In this document: positions 35,439 through 44,570 of the stretch, in pieces
How the letters are laid out: every line of letters starts with the position of its first letter
Numbering within the stretch: the stretch's first letter is position 1
Assembly: GCA_023401925.1 (NCBI GenBank)
Contig: JAEXDA010000077.1
Coordinates: forward strand, 124,001 to 188,000
Direction of reading: 5' to 3'
Source: Bacillota bacterium
Lineage (GTDB): Bacteria; Bacillota; UBA4882; UBA8346
DNA: 64,000 bases
Program-made: the position numbers and the translations under genes
Notes under the pieces: model-generated
What the model was told of the DNA's origin: nothing
The model's input: the letters and a program-made list of their open reading frames with translations, nothing else
Database searches by the model: none

Positions 35439-37136
35439 ATGGCGATTATGTGTCAATATGATCAATTAAAATACCCGGTTTTTTTGGGGGATTTGAACTG
35501 GCAGACCTCGATTGAGGCTCAATTGCAATTACCTGAAAACTTACCGAAGCTTGGGACCATTATTGGCGGCGATTTTCAGACTGGCCCGAGTTCGGTGACA
35601 GTTCATGAAGATTTCATAATAGTTGCAGGTAAAGTATATCCACAAGTGCTTTTTTTAGCCGAGTTACCGGAAAGGTACTTCAAAAAGCAACGGATGGATG
35701 AGGAACTCGAAACGGGAAACGAAGATATTGAGGGAAAAAGTCTGCCTCAGGAATATGGAGCTAGCTGGTATGGTGAAGCAGGAATTAATTATGAGGAGCG
35801 TATTAGTGTAGCTGGCGTTCGGCCCGGTATGATCGTTCAAGTTGAAGTAAAACCTGTTCGTGGAGGCTTTGAAAGAGAGAGTGCATCCCAAATAGCTTTT
35901 AAGGGAACATTACAAATTATTGTAGGATCAACTTCCCAAAGTTTAGCCGAATTTGTCAGTGATATTAGCGTTGAAGCCGCTAGGAAGTTAAATCTTGCTA
36001 AAGAAAGATTAACGGTGGAAGAGTTTTTGTCACCTAAAAAAGTGACCATCCCCATTCATGGAAATTTATTGCTTCCATCGCATAAACCTGGGGTTGCAAG
36101 AATTTTAAAAGTTTCGACTCGACCTGTAAATGTCAGCCATGAATTAAGTCGCGGCCGTTTGTTTGTTAGGGGATTTATCGATGTGAATTTAATATATGTC
36201 GGTAGTGACGATGAAGGCAATCCGACTGAAATTTTCGCAAATGAATGGGATAGTCAATCGGGACTCGGAATACCATTTGAAACTTATCTGGATTTAGATG
36301 AAGGGAATTCTGAAGAACTTTTGACATTGCTAAAGGTGAATACACGGAATGGTTTTATCGATCCGCGTACCCCTCATGAATTGCAATGTTTAATGGATTT
36401 AGACTTGGAAGCGGGAGTCTCCAGGGTATACCAGAAAGAATTAGTAGTCGATGCAGTTCCCGATGAGGGAGAAATTCTTGATTGCCAGAAATATTCCTTA
36501 AATATTGATGAATATAATGGAAATGAAAACGGCGAGATATCGATAGAACAAGAAATCGAGTTGCCGGGCGGTCTGCTTGGGATTGAAAGAATTTTAATAT
36601 GTACAGGAACACCAGTAGATGTTTCGGTTGAAGCAGCAGACGGCAAAGCATTAGTTGAAGGAACTCTTAATTTGCAGCTTATCTATATATCGGATGGGTC
36701 TAGAGGAACGGGCATTCAAATTGCCAATTTCGATGGGAACACTGAGAATAGTATTCCGGTTAGTGGAGTGATAGATTTTCCAACTTTGCAACCAGGAACG
36801 CTGTTACAGTCGGATATCCATGTAGAGTCCCTAAGAGTTGAAGCTCTTGATGAGCGGCGATTGAAAATAATGGGTACTTTAAAAATCCTTATGTTAGCTA
36901 GGACTCCGCGAGTAGTTTTTGTTATGCAGGATTGTGCGAGTGTTATTCCAATGGATGAATCAACCCGGCCTAGTATGCTTTTTTATGTAGTCCAAAGCGA
37001 TGATACTCTTTGGAAAATTGCCCGCCGTTATCAGACTACAATGGAGACTGTTATCAAAGCAAACTCAATTGCGGATACCGAAAACATTGCAGTGGGCCAA
37101 AAATTATTGATTCCCAGGAGAGTATTTAAAAGATAG
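35439..37136 (+). CDS. SPOCS (DUF3794) and LysM protein, SipL-like spore morphogenesis factor
   Basis: 565 residues. Three SPOCS/DUF3794 repeats are visible (about 25-100, 190-265 and 355-440), marked by SVTVHEDFIIVAGKVYPQ, VNVSHELSRGRLFVRGFIDV and VDVSVEAADGKALVEGTLNL. A C-terminal LysM follows (FYVVQSDDTLWKIARRY to VGQKLLIPRR, about 515-560). The order matches Clostridioides SipL, which binds SpoIVA and anchors the spore coat. The ATG at 35439 is ten bases after AAAGGAG. Another ATG at 35434, in a different frame and closer to that site, opens a 12-codon frame that overlaps the start. Confidence 0.85.
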   Translation: MAIMCQYDQLKYPVFLGDLNWQTSIEAQLQLPENLPKLGTIIGGDFQTGPSSVTVHEDFIIVAGKVYPQVLFLAELPERYFKKQRMDEELETGNEDIEGKSLPQEYGASWYGEAGINYEERISVAGVRPGMIVQVEVKPVRGGFERESASQIAFKGTLQIIVGSTSQSLAEFVSDISVEAARKLNLAKERLTVEEFLSPKKVTIPIHGNLLLPSHKPGVARILKVSTRPVNVSHELSRGRLFVRGFIDVNLIYVGSDDEGNPTEIFANEWDSQSGLGIPFETYLDLDEGNSEELLTLLKVNTRNGFIDPRTPHELQCLMDLDLEAGVSRVYQKELVVDAVPDEGEILDCQKYSLNIDEYNGNENGEISIEQEIELPGGLLGIERILICTGTPVDVSVEAADGKALVEGTLNLQLIYISDGSRGTGIQIANFDGNTENSIPVSGVIDFPTLQPGTLLQSDIHVESLRVEALDERRLKIMGTLKILMLARTPRVVFVMQDCASVIPMDESTRPSMLFYVVQSDDTLWKIARRYQTTMETVIKANSIADTENIAVGQKLLIPRRVFKR

Positions 37137-37223
37137 AACATGTATTGTTTACATTCGTTGAAATATTACAAAGTTATCATTAAAATAAACTCAGATCTAA
37201 TCACCCCAACGAAACGCCTAATG

Positions 37224-37271
37224 TATAGTTCACCCCTTTGTTTTCATATGAAAACAAAGGGGTGAACTATA
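37224..37271. repeat. 48-bp perfect palindrome between convergent genes
   Basis: TATAGTTCACCCCTTTG... meets its exact reverse complement at 37247/37248 with no loop and no mismatch (24 + 24 bp). Transcripts of either strand would form the same 24-bp stem. It lies between the convergent SipL-like and AlbA_2 genes and could be a two-way terminator, though no T-run follows. Confidence 0.9.
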
Positions 37272-37290
37272 TCGAAGAAAGAATTTTCAA

Positions 37291-38565
37291 TTACTCAATC
37301 ATCTTTTCAACGAGATATTTAAGAGCATTGCAAATCTCCGGCCTGCGATTGAGAAGTATGTTTCCATATTTTTTCGGCGCCCACATTTCATTTCCTAACA
37401 AGTTTTTAGGTTTGAAGGTTTTGTTGGTTGGGATTGGGCAACCTTCTTGTAAATGGGACAGTGCTATGATATTGATTCGGTCGCGGCTGTTTACGATTGT
37501 TTGAATGAAATCATCCTGCATTTGTATAGCCGACATTAAATTGTTCCAACAAACAGATAAAGTTTGGTTGTTCGCGATATTTGGAAAAACGAAAGATAGC
37601 GAAGGGGGTTCTCCAACAATCGGCTTTATATCCTCCGACAAGGGGATATTCAAATTATGCTCCTTCAGGCCGGCGTGCATATAGGGATGCGTACAAAGCC
37701 AACCCCAAGAGTCTTTCCGTTGAATATCAGAATTTTGAAGGGCGGTTTCTGTTACATCTCCCAGTGAAATGAGGAGGATTCCGTGTTCAAATGTAAGATA
37801 AGCATTATGTAAAGCTGCAAGCTGGGCCTTTTCGATGCATTTATCAACAGGGACAATCCGTAATAACAATGGTTTGCCATTAACCGGTATCATAATATGA
37901 TAAAAGAGAGATGGGACTCCTCTAACAATAAATGGATTTATCTCACCATACACCTTCCCCCCAACTGCACTGGCTAATCCTTCCAGTTCGTCTAAAATGT
38001 AAGGTAGAATGGTCGCATAAGGAAAATTTAAATAATTAATTTGATGGGTCTTGGACTCAATACGTTTTTTTGCGAATAGCTTTCGGATTTCTTCCGGAGA
38101 AGCAAAATCGGTATTTTTGTTATGACGGACCCAGACCTCCCCTTTTTTGAAATTACAGTTTTTAGCGGGATTATAAAATTCCTGATTCAATCGAAAGCAT
38201 TGCTTGGCTTGAGATTCAACTTCAATGACTACGAAAGTCTTATCGTTTAGGAGCTGGTTATCTGCCTCATCCCAGGTATACCAGTTCAACGAGACTGTAG
38301 GAGTCGGGAAAATGGTTTCTCTACAAAATTGCTGCAGGTTTTCATTGGTTAAATTATGGTTGGTGACGGTTTGATATTCGCCTTCGCTGGAGACTCCAAT
38401 CATCATATAATTAATCGCTGTTTCGTTGTTGGCTAAAGCAACAATTGATTTAGCGAGTTCCGCATCGTCCGGTATGGATCCACTAAGGGCCTTGCTTTCC
38501 AACATAAAGATACAATAGGCTGATTCTCCATTTTCGATAAGACGATGAAAATGTTGATAATCCAA
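37291..38565 (-). CDS. AlbA_2 / Schlafen-like domain protein
   Basis: 424 residues. The N-terminal 170 residues match the AlbA_2 (Schlafen-related) domain: LESKALSGSIPDDAELAKSI in place of the usual E-FK motif, ALANNETAINYMMIGVSSEG for the glycine-rich turn, and GEVWVRHNKNTDFASPEEIRKL, the strongly conserved end of the domain. The C-terminal 250 residues are not recognised. Such proteins are annotated as ATP-binding or putative regulators, and some relatives act in antiphage defence or as nucleases; here the ExFK acidic/basic pair is altered. It stands alone, convergent with the SipL-like gene. Confidence 0.7.
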   Translation of the reverse strand: MDYQHFHRLIENGESAYCIFMLESKALSGSIPDDAELAKSIVALANNETAINYMMIGVSSEGEYQTVTNHNLTNENLQQFCRETIFPTPTVSLNWYTWDEADNQLLNDKTFVVIEVESQAKQCFRLNQEFYNPAKNCNFKKGEVWVRHNKNTDFASPEEIRKLFAKKRIESKTHQINYLNFPYATILPYILDELEGLASAVGGKVYGEINPFIVRGVPSLFYHIMIPVNGKPLLLRIVPVDKCIEKAQLAALHNAYLTFEHGILLISLGDVTETALQNSDIQRKDSWGWLCTHPYMHAGLKEHNLNIPLSEDIKPIVGEPPSLSFVFPNIANNQTLSVCWNNLMSAIQMQDDFIQTIVNSRDRINIIALSHLQEGCPIPTNKTFKPKNLLGNEMWAPKKYGNILLNRRPEICNALKYLVEKMIE

Positions 38566-38702
38566 CTTCTCTTCCTCCTCTGGTTGTTCAATGGATGCTT
38601 ACTCGATCAGTATACTATATATAAAGTGGGTTTGTCTAAGGGAGATGTCCTCAATTTACCGGTATTTCCATACATTTTACCAGCTTAATGCGAAATTTAT
38701 CG

Positions 38703-38730
38703 TTGTTTTACCCGTTTATTATGTTATAAT
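38703..38730 (+). promoter_or_regulatory. Promoter candidate of the 842-residue permease
   Basis: TTGTTT (38703-38708), 16-bp spacer, TATAAT (38725-38730), 20 bp upstream of the start codon. Confidence 0.45.
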
Positions 38731-38750
38731 CCAGCTAATGGAGGAGTCAT

Positions 38751-41279
38751 ATGTTGTCGTGGCTGAAAAAAGATACTTTTACGAAGGATATATTGCTGTT
38801 GCTCGTGGTCAGTATTATTGGCTCAAGCCTGTTTGCGATGGGGTTTGCAATGGCCACTGATAAATATTTTGCCCAGGCAGTCACCGGAATTATGGGTAAT
38901 TTTGGTGAGTATGACTTGCTGTTTCAAACCAAAGAAGAGTTAAAAGGAGCAATGGTGCGGCAAATCCGGGAAACTATTGCTGAACACTTCCCAGGAGCAA
39001 AATTGAAAACTGGTATGAGTATTGTGGGTAAGGCCTCCTTTTTTTTAACACTGCCGTCTCAATATAAGACAAAGGAGGTTTACAATAGTCTTGGATACTA
39101 TTTCGACAATCTGCCCGGAAATGGCGGTTTTTCGGTAATGACTGAACCAAGGCTTAATGTTACCAGTGTTCCCGGTGGTGTATTTAAACGACTTTCAAAT
39201 GAGATTGAGAAAATCCCCGGGGTTTTGTTTACCTTTAAGGATGGAAATAGTATTGGGGTTATTATGAAAGATATTCACACTACTAAATCAGTTTCGAATC
39301 AAGTGAAACAGATATTGCAGCGTTACCAGATTCTTGAAGTTCGATTGGGTTCATCTTATAAACCCCAAGAGTTATTGGGAATGGGTAAAAAATTTTCCCA
39401 ATCCTTGCTTGGAGTTAATGGGGTTCGTACAGCTCAAGATATCACTTTAGCCAGTGGTAGTGATGATAGCCAATATATGATGGATACTTTGCTTGAGGTT
39501 AAACGATTTTTACTTGCCTATACCTCACGGGTGAAAGTCAATCCTTACCCAGGTTCTCAAATTGAAGTTGGGGATTTGTTGGTTTTAAATGGTCAAAACA
39601 CTCAAAACATTAAGCCCGGTTCTTTATTGCAACCACTGAATGTAGTCGTTAAGGTGAATGCCAAGGATGCTTCCGGCATTGGTGGTCTTATTATTCAAGG
39701 AGATGCCGGGTTTGTAAAGGATAATAACGCCTTTAGGCTATTACCGGGAGATAAGGTGGGATCACCCGCTGCATTGATTGAAGTGTCCGATCGTAAAGGT
39801 CAAATCGTTTATGCGATGGATCAAGGAGTCAATCTTTTAACAAAAATCAACTCGGCCATTAATGATTTTAATAATTCCACCGGAGGAGCCGGCTTAACTG
39901 TAAGTGGAATCGAGAAAACATATCGAAAATTGGCGGAAGTACGTGGAGCATTGGCCACGGTCTCTTCAAGCGTTAATAATCTATCCGGAAAAGCGAACCG
40001 GGAAAGCTTGACTAAAATGGTGACGTTGGTTGATGGAGTCGGTGATGATTTGGATTATCTCGCTAAAACTTTTGGCCGGGTTCAGATTTTGGAAAATCGT
40101 TTTAATCAGGCTTTGGTTGGCATACAGAATATTCAACTTGTAGCAGGGGGAAGTTCGTTGCTGCAAAATGCTGTGGGCCAAACCGGTGGTATTGCTGATA
40201 AAATGCATTTACTTGATTCTCAGCTCGGAATTGTACAATCGGCTTTGCGGACACGCATTCAACGGCTGGATGATTTTGTGAACCGGTTTAACCCCTTGGT
40301 TGCAGTGCTGTTGTCTTGGCGGAATAAGGCTAAAGAATTTGCAATTCAAGCGGATAATTTTGGCTCAACCTTTACGCCAGGCAGCAAAAATTACCGGGAT
40401 TTAATAGGCCTGATTCAATCAACCGATTTGGTACTCGCCCGGCTGACGTCATTTGATATGGTTACCGTGAAGTCGGGTTTAAATATAATTTCCGATCGTT
40501 TGTTTGGTTCCGATAAAATCGATTTGTCATCGCTCATCGCGGAATTGGAAAAAGCCAAAGAGTCATTACCTCGATTGATGGATGAAGAGATTGGCCATTC
40601 GATAAACTTAATCGATCAATATGCCGGCGGTAGTTCAAAGGCAGGTGAAAGACTGCAGGTTTTTACCAGTGCAAATGTTGATCATGCTATGGCTGATGGG
40701 GTTGTTAAAAATGTCCTTCAAAGTGACGGCGCGACTGTTTTTTCGTTGCCTGTCGGTACAGTTCAGCCCGATATTCGAGGTGAATTATTTAAGATTTTAG
40801 CTGAAGTGCGTTCAACCATTGCGGCCTTGGTTATTATGATTCTATGGGTATTGACATTTATATTGGATCAATCATTAATTATTTCAATGTTTAAAATGAC
40901 CCAATTTTCCATTTTGCCTAAAAAGCTGTCTTTCCGGGTTCCTGTATTAGACAGAATTTATCCATTATTGATGCGGGTGATGTCTCCTGCCAATATTTAT
41001 GCGATATTCATCGGGGGTGTTTGGTTAAGTATTACATTTTTATTATCAGGGGCCAGGATTCCCTATCTCAATTTTTGGATTATTGCTTTAATCGGAGGAA
41101 TATTGGGTGTTTTAATCTCATTGATTGCAGAGAAGATCAACCCTATCTGCAAAGATGAAGTGCTGGCCGGATTATCCTTAGGTTTGCCATTTAAAACGAT
41201 TATGCGTGAAATTGTAATACCGGCAGGGCGTCCCGGGACTCTACAGATTTTAAACCGCTGGAAAATGGTGATGAAGTAA
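38751..41279 (+). CDS. Large ABC permease-like membrane protein with giant extracytoplasmic domain
   Basis: 842 residues, not a family I recognise. One membrane helix near the N-terminus (about 12-35, DILLLLVVSIIGSSLFAMGF), then about 640 residues without a membrane segment that must lie outside the inner membrane, then three to four helices at the C-terminus (about 690-712, 745-795). The last 40 residues hold an EAA-like coupling loop, DEVLAGLSLGLPFKTIMREI followed by VIPAGRPG, the motif by which MetI-type permeases contact their ATPase, placed almost at the C-terminus. The outer domain has coiled-coil-like stretches (RGALATVSSSVNNLSGKAN). The ATPase gene follows 54 bp later, then lpxC. Start ATG with GGAGGAG. 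An exporter or envelope-lipid mover is plausible; substrate unknown. Confidence 0.65.
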   Translation: MLSWLKKDTFTKDILLLLVVSIIGSSLFAMGFAMATDKYFAQAVTGIMGNFGEYDLLFQTKEELKGAMVRQIRETIAEHFPGAKLKTGMSIVGKASFFLTLPSQYKTKEVYNSLGYYFDNLPGNGGFSVMTEPRLNVTSVPGGVFKRLSNEIEKIPGVLFTFKDGNSIGVIMKDIHTTKSVSNQVKQILQRYQILEVRLGSSYKPQELLGMGKKFSQSLLGVNGVRTAQDITLASGSDDSQYMMDTLLEVKRFLLAYTSRVKVNPYPGSQIEVGDLLVLNGQNTQNIKPGSLLQPLNVVVKVNAKDASGIGGLIIQGDAGFVKDNNAFRLLPGDKVGSPAALIEVSDRKGQIVYAMDQGVNLLTKINSAINDFNNSTGGAGLTVSGIEKTYRKLAEVRGALATVSSSVNNLSGKANRESLTKMVTLVDGVGDDLDYLAKTFGRVQILENRFNQALVGIQNIQLVAGGSSLLQNAVGQTGGIADKMHLLDSQLGIVQSALRTRIQRLDDFVNRFNPLVAVLLSWRNKAKEFAIQADNFGSTFTPGSKNYRDLIGLIQSTDLVLARLTSFDMVTVKSGLNIISDRLFGSDKIDLSSLIAELEKAKESLPRLMDEEIGHSINLIDQYAGGSSKAGERLQVFTSANVDHAMADGVVKNVLQSDGATVFSLPVGTVQPDIRGELFKILAEVRSTIAALVIMILWVLTFILDQSLIISMFKMTQFSILPKKLSFRVPVLDRIYPLLMRVMSPANIYAIFIGGVWLSITFLLSGARIPYLNFWIIALIGGILGVLISLIAEKINPICKDEVLAGLSLGLPFKTIMREIVIPAGRPGTLQILNRWKMVMK

Positions 41280-41333
41280 GAAGTGAATATCTTATCGAAT
41301 CTTTTGATATTAACTTAGAGAAGGATGCATTAT

Positions 41334-42062
41334 ATGCTAACAATATCCGGACTCACCAAAAGTTATGGTCATAAAAAAGCTCTAAATGGAGTGGAACTAG
41401 TAGTAAAAAGAGGCGAAACAGTTGTTATCATGGGGCCCAGTGGTTGCGGCAAATCAACCCTGATACGCTGTATTAACCGTTTAACTGAACCGGATAGCGG
41501 TGCTATCTGTTTAAGCGGGGAAGCCATCACTTCGCTGGCATTCCCGGAATTGTTAAAAGTCCGACGGAAGATTGGCTTTGTATTTCAACATTTCAATTTA
41601 ATTAATCGGCTAACTGCCCTTGATAATGTTGCTTTTGCCCTTCGTTTGCATAATATAGATGCTCAAGAGGCCAATTTTCGGGCAAAAGCTGCTCTTTCGA
41701 GAGTGGGTCTCGGGAATAAATTAACCGATCACCCTTGGGAATTAAGCGGCGGGGAACAGCAAAGGGTGGGAATTGCCCGGGCCTTGGCACTGGAGCCTGA
41801 AATTATGCTTTGGGATGAACCCACTGCTTCGCTGGATCCGATTTTAGTGGGCGAAGTAATTGATGTCATGGAAGAATTGGTGAGGGAAGGGAAAACGACA
41901 ATGATTATCGTTACGCATGAGTTGTTTTTTGCCAGGAGGGCAGCGGATAGAATCGTTTTTATGGATCAAGGAAGAGTTGTTGAAGAAGGATTGCCGGAAA
42001 AAGTTTTGGAGTCTCCTTGCTCAGAGATTGGAAAGAAGTATCATAATTTGTTAAAACGCTAA
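41334..42062 (+). CDS. ABC transporter ATP-binding protein (GlnQ-like)
   Basis: 242-residue ATPase. Walker A GPSGCGKST, Q-loop FVFQHFNLI, signature LSGGEQQR, Walker B IMLWDEP and the switch His in IVTHEL. By sequence it falls near amino-acid importer ATPases (GlnQ/MetN style). No solute-binding protein is encoded, and the only partner is the 842-residue membrane protein upstream. ATG at 41334 is preferred: GAAGG lies eight bases upstream, while an ATG at 41325 overlaps that site. Confidence 0.9.
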   Translation: MLTISGLTKSYGHKKALNGVELVVKRGETVVIMGPSGCGKSTLIRCINRLTEPDSGAICLSGEAITSLAFPELLKVRRKIGFVFQHFNLINRLTALDNVAFALRLHNIDAQEANFRAKAALSRVGLGNKLTDHPWELSGGEQQRVGIARALALEPEIMLWDEPTASLDPILVGEVIDVMEELVREGKTTMIIVTHELFFARRAADRIVFMDQGRVVEEGLPEKVLESPCSEIGKKYHNLLKR

Positions 42063-42068
42063 GCAGGG

Positions 42069-42097
42069 TTGACATCTATTTGATGCTGGCTTATAAT
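42069..42097 (+). promoter_or_regulatory. Consensus sigma-A promoter of the lpx/lpt row
   Basis: TTGACA (42069-42074), exactly 17 bp, TATAAT (42092-42097), beginning just 6 bp after the ATPase stop. It gives lpxC a leader of about 135 nt, in which I see no clear riboswitch. Confidence 0.85.
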
Positions 42098-42240
42098 TTT
42101 ATAAGTTGTTTCATAATTCTGAAACACGGTGTTTTCGTTTAATTTGTTTAAATAAAGGAATGAATTTAAATTAAGGACGAAATGGTTTGGGAATAAATTT
42201 TAATATTCTTTGATAACCAATTTCATGATGGAGGAATCTG

Positions 42241-43131
42241 ATGAAACCCCAACAAACCATAGCTGCTGAAATAGAAATATGCGGGCAGGGACTTCATACT
42301 GGGGCTATGGCCAAGATGCGCATTCTTCCCCAACCGGTTAATACCGGTATCTATTTCAGTAGGATTGATTTGCCTGGTAAACCAAAGGTAAAAGCCAATA
42401 TTCATTCGGTCATCGATACGAAAAAATGTGTTGCGATTGGGAGAGATGGTTGGCGTATTTCAACGATTGAACATTTAATGGCTGCCTTTCATGGACTGGG
42501 AATTGATAATGCCCTTATTGAAATTGATAAAGAAGAATTGCCACGTGGCGATTGTAGTGGCCGCTTTTTTTGTGAAAAGATATTGAAAGCGGGAATAATA
42601 ACACAGGATGAGCCCCGGCATTATACTTATATCCGGGAACCATTTTGGGTGGAGGGAACAGTTTGCAAAGAAGGCGAACCTCTTAAATCAACTTTGATAG
42701 CCTTACCTGCAGAAGACTTTCAAATCAGTTTCACTTTTACTTCGGACCATAAGGTCACCGGAACTCAGTATTATCATTATTCCTTGAGGGAAGATACCTT
42801 CGTTTCGGAAATTGCTCCGGCGCGGACCATTGCTTTTATGAACGAAATCAATTACTTGCGTAGCCAGGGCTTGGCGCTAAGTGATGCCTATGATTCTGTA
42901 ATTGTGGTTGATGATGATGGTTACCGAAACGAATTGCGTTACCCCGAAGAAATCGTTCGTCATAAAATACTTGATTTAATCGGTGATTTATATTTACTGG
43001 GTCCGTTGGTTGGGCATATTGTGGCGGTAAGATCGGGTCACGCCCTTGATATTGAACTGGCGAGAACAATTGCCAGCAAAATAGAACCACTGGACAGTAT
43101 GCTAAAGCTCAAGGAGGCTCATAATGATTGA
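42241..43131 (+). CDS. lpxC: UDP-3-O-acyl-N-acetylglucosamine deacetylase
   Basis: First committed step of lipid A synthesis, zinc amidase. Ligands and catalytic residues are readable: Glu77-His78 (STIEHLMAAF), His241 and Asp245 (VRHKILDLIGDL), Asp249 and His267 (RSGHALD). The family opening IEICGQGLHTG is present. Length 296 is normal for a stand-alone LpxC. The usual DGSA loop reads GDCSG here (about residues 103-107), a small departure. ATG follows GGAGGAATCTG. It overlaps fabZ by 8 bp, a conserved order. In an otherwise Firmicute gene context it is direct evidence for LPS. Confidence 0.95.
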   Translation: MKPQQTIAAEIEICGQGLHTGAMAKMRILPQPVNTGIYFSRIDLPGKPKVKANIHSVIDTKKCVAIGRDGWRISTIEHLMAAFHGLGIDNALIEIDKEELPRGDCSGRFFCEKILKAGIITQDEPRHYTYIREPFWVEGTVCKEGEPLKSTLIALPAEDFQISFTFTSDHKVTGTQYYHYSLREDTFVSEIAPARTIAFMNEINYLRSQGLALSDAYDSVIVVDDDGYRNELRYPEEIVRHKILDLIGDLYLLGPLVGHIVAVRSGHALDIELARTIASKIEPLDSMLKLKEAHND

Positions 43132-43549
43132 AATTAATGAAATTAAAGCTTTACTTCCCCATAGGTATCCGTTTTTGTTAGTGGATCGAGTTTTGGAGCT
43201 TATCCCAAATCAAAAAATCATTGCTTTAAAAAATGTAACTGCCAATGAAGAATTTTTCAACGGCCATTTCCCTGCGAAACCTGTAATGCCGGGTGTTCTG
43301 GTTATAGAATCCATGGCCCAAGCTGCCGGGATTATGATGCTGTCCAAAGAAGAACACAAAGGGAAAATCCCGTATTTTACCGGAATTGATAATGCCCGCT
43401 TTCGTAAAACCGTGGTGCCGGGCGATCAGCTGATTATTGAGGTTGATGTTATTCGGGTTAAAGGTAGCGTAGGTAAAGTTAAAGCGGTATCGAAAGTTGA
43501 TAATCAGGTCGCGGCCGAAGCGGAATTAATGTTTATCCTGGGCGAATAA
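43124..43549 (+). CDS. fabZ: 3-hydroxyacyl-[acyl-carrier-protein] dehydratase FabZ
   Basis: Dehydrates beta-hydroxyacyl-ACP in fatty acid synthesis and competes with LpxA for the same substrate. Hot-dog fold; catalytic His in FNGHFPAKPVMPG and Glu in LVIESMAQAAG; LPHRYPFLLVDRV near the N-terminus. 141 residues. The ATG lies inside the lpxC end (8-bp overlap), so expression is coupled. Confidence 0.96.
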   Translation: MIEINEIKALLPHRYPFLLVDRVLELIPNQKIIALKNVTANEEFFNGHFPAKPVMPGVLVIESMAQAAGIMMLSKEEHKGKIPYFTGIDNARFRKTVVPGDQLIIEVDVIRVKGSVGKVKAVSKVDNQVAAEAELMFILGE

Positions 43550-43732
43550 TTTTTTGTAATATTAGGCAATTGGATGAGAAATAGAAAGCTTTTCTGTAAT
43601 AGTTTCATTTTTTGGCCCAATTTAGTCACATATGTCTGTCCATTTTTATTGGAAAATAACCGATATTAAAATTACTTACAGAAAATACACTTACTAAATT
43701 AATCTTGCTTATTTAGACAGGAGGTCAAAAAC

Positions 43733-44539
43733 ATGAAACTAGTGGAATCCAAGGTAATCAATATAAGAAATATTCATGAGACGGCTATCGTCCATCCCAA
43801 TGCTAAAATCGGTAATAATGTTGAGATTGGTCCTTATGCAGTGATAGGCGAGAATGTCGAAATTGGGGATAATTGCATAATCGGTCCGCAAGTTTCAATT
43901 GAGGGTTGGACGACCATTGGCGTTGGAAACCGCTTTTATCATGGTGCGACCATCGGTTGTGAGCCCCAAGATTTGAAATTTAAAGGGGAAAAAAGTTTTT
44001 TGTTTATTGGGGATAATAATATTTTTAGAGAAAATGTTACGATTAGCCGCGGCACCGAGGGAGGCGGCGGTGAGACGAGGATTGGTAATCACAATTTATT
44101 CGAAGCGTGTTCTCATGTAGCTCATGATTGTCAAGTGGGTAACAATATTATTCTCGGAAGTTGGGCAGGTTTCGCCGGACATGTTACGATAGAAGATCGC
44201 GCGATTATCAGCCCTTTAAGCGGAGTTCATCAGTTTTGCAAAGTGGGAAAAATGGTGATGGTCGGTTTTTTGACCAAAGTGGTTAAGGACATTCCTCCGT
44301 TTGTACTGGTTGATGGGAATCCCGCCAAGGCATGTGGTATTAATGTGGTTGGGTTAAGAAGAAACGGTATTGATGCCGAGGTTCGTGAAGAGATTAAGAG
44401 AGCTTATCGAATTTTATATCGCTCCAATTTACCAATCAACCAAGCAATTGAACAAATGGATCAAGAACTAGGTGGAACTCCTGAGATTGACCATTTCATT
44501 CGCTTTTTACGGAATGCCGAACGTGGTATTCAACGCTAA
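43733..44539 (+). CDS. lpxA: Acyl-ACP--UDP-N-acetylglucosamine O-acyltransferase
   Basis: First step of lipid A synthesis. 268 residues: left-handed beta-helix of hexapeptide repeats (HPNAKIGNNVEIGPYAVIG onwards) and the C-terminal helical domain (VVGLRRNGIDAEVREEIKRA). The catalytic His is in CSHVAHDCQVGN, and the GVHQFCKVG motif of genuine LpxA is intact. Because it stands in the lpxC-fabZ-lpxA order, this copy is the likely housekeeping LpxA, in contrast to the detached paralogue at 11521. A good AGGAGG site precedes the ATG. The spacer 43550-43732 shows no other feature. Confidence 0.95.
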   Translation: MKLVESKVINIRNIHETAIVHPNAKIGNNVEIGPYAVIGENVEIGDNCIIGPQVSIEGWTTIGVGNRFYHGATIGCEPQDLKFKGEKSFLFIGDNNIFRENVTISRGTEGGGGETRIGNHNLFEACSHVAHDCQVGNNIILGSWAGFAGHVTIEDRAIISPLSGVHQFCKVGKMVMVGFLTKVVKDIPPFVLVDGNPAKACGINVVGLRRNGIDAEVREEIKRAYRILYRSNLPINQAIEQMDQELGGTPEIDHFIRFLRNAERGIQR

Positions 44540-44570
44540 ATCTACTTCGTTTTTACACGGGACTTTTAAG

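Noticed and set aside
38591..38860. 89-codon frame before the 842-residue permease
   Set aside because: It overlaps the well-supported permease start and its ribosome site, and the product is not protein-like beyond chance hydrophobicity.
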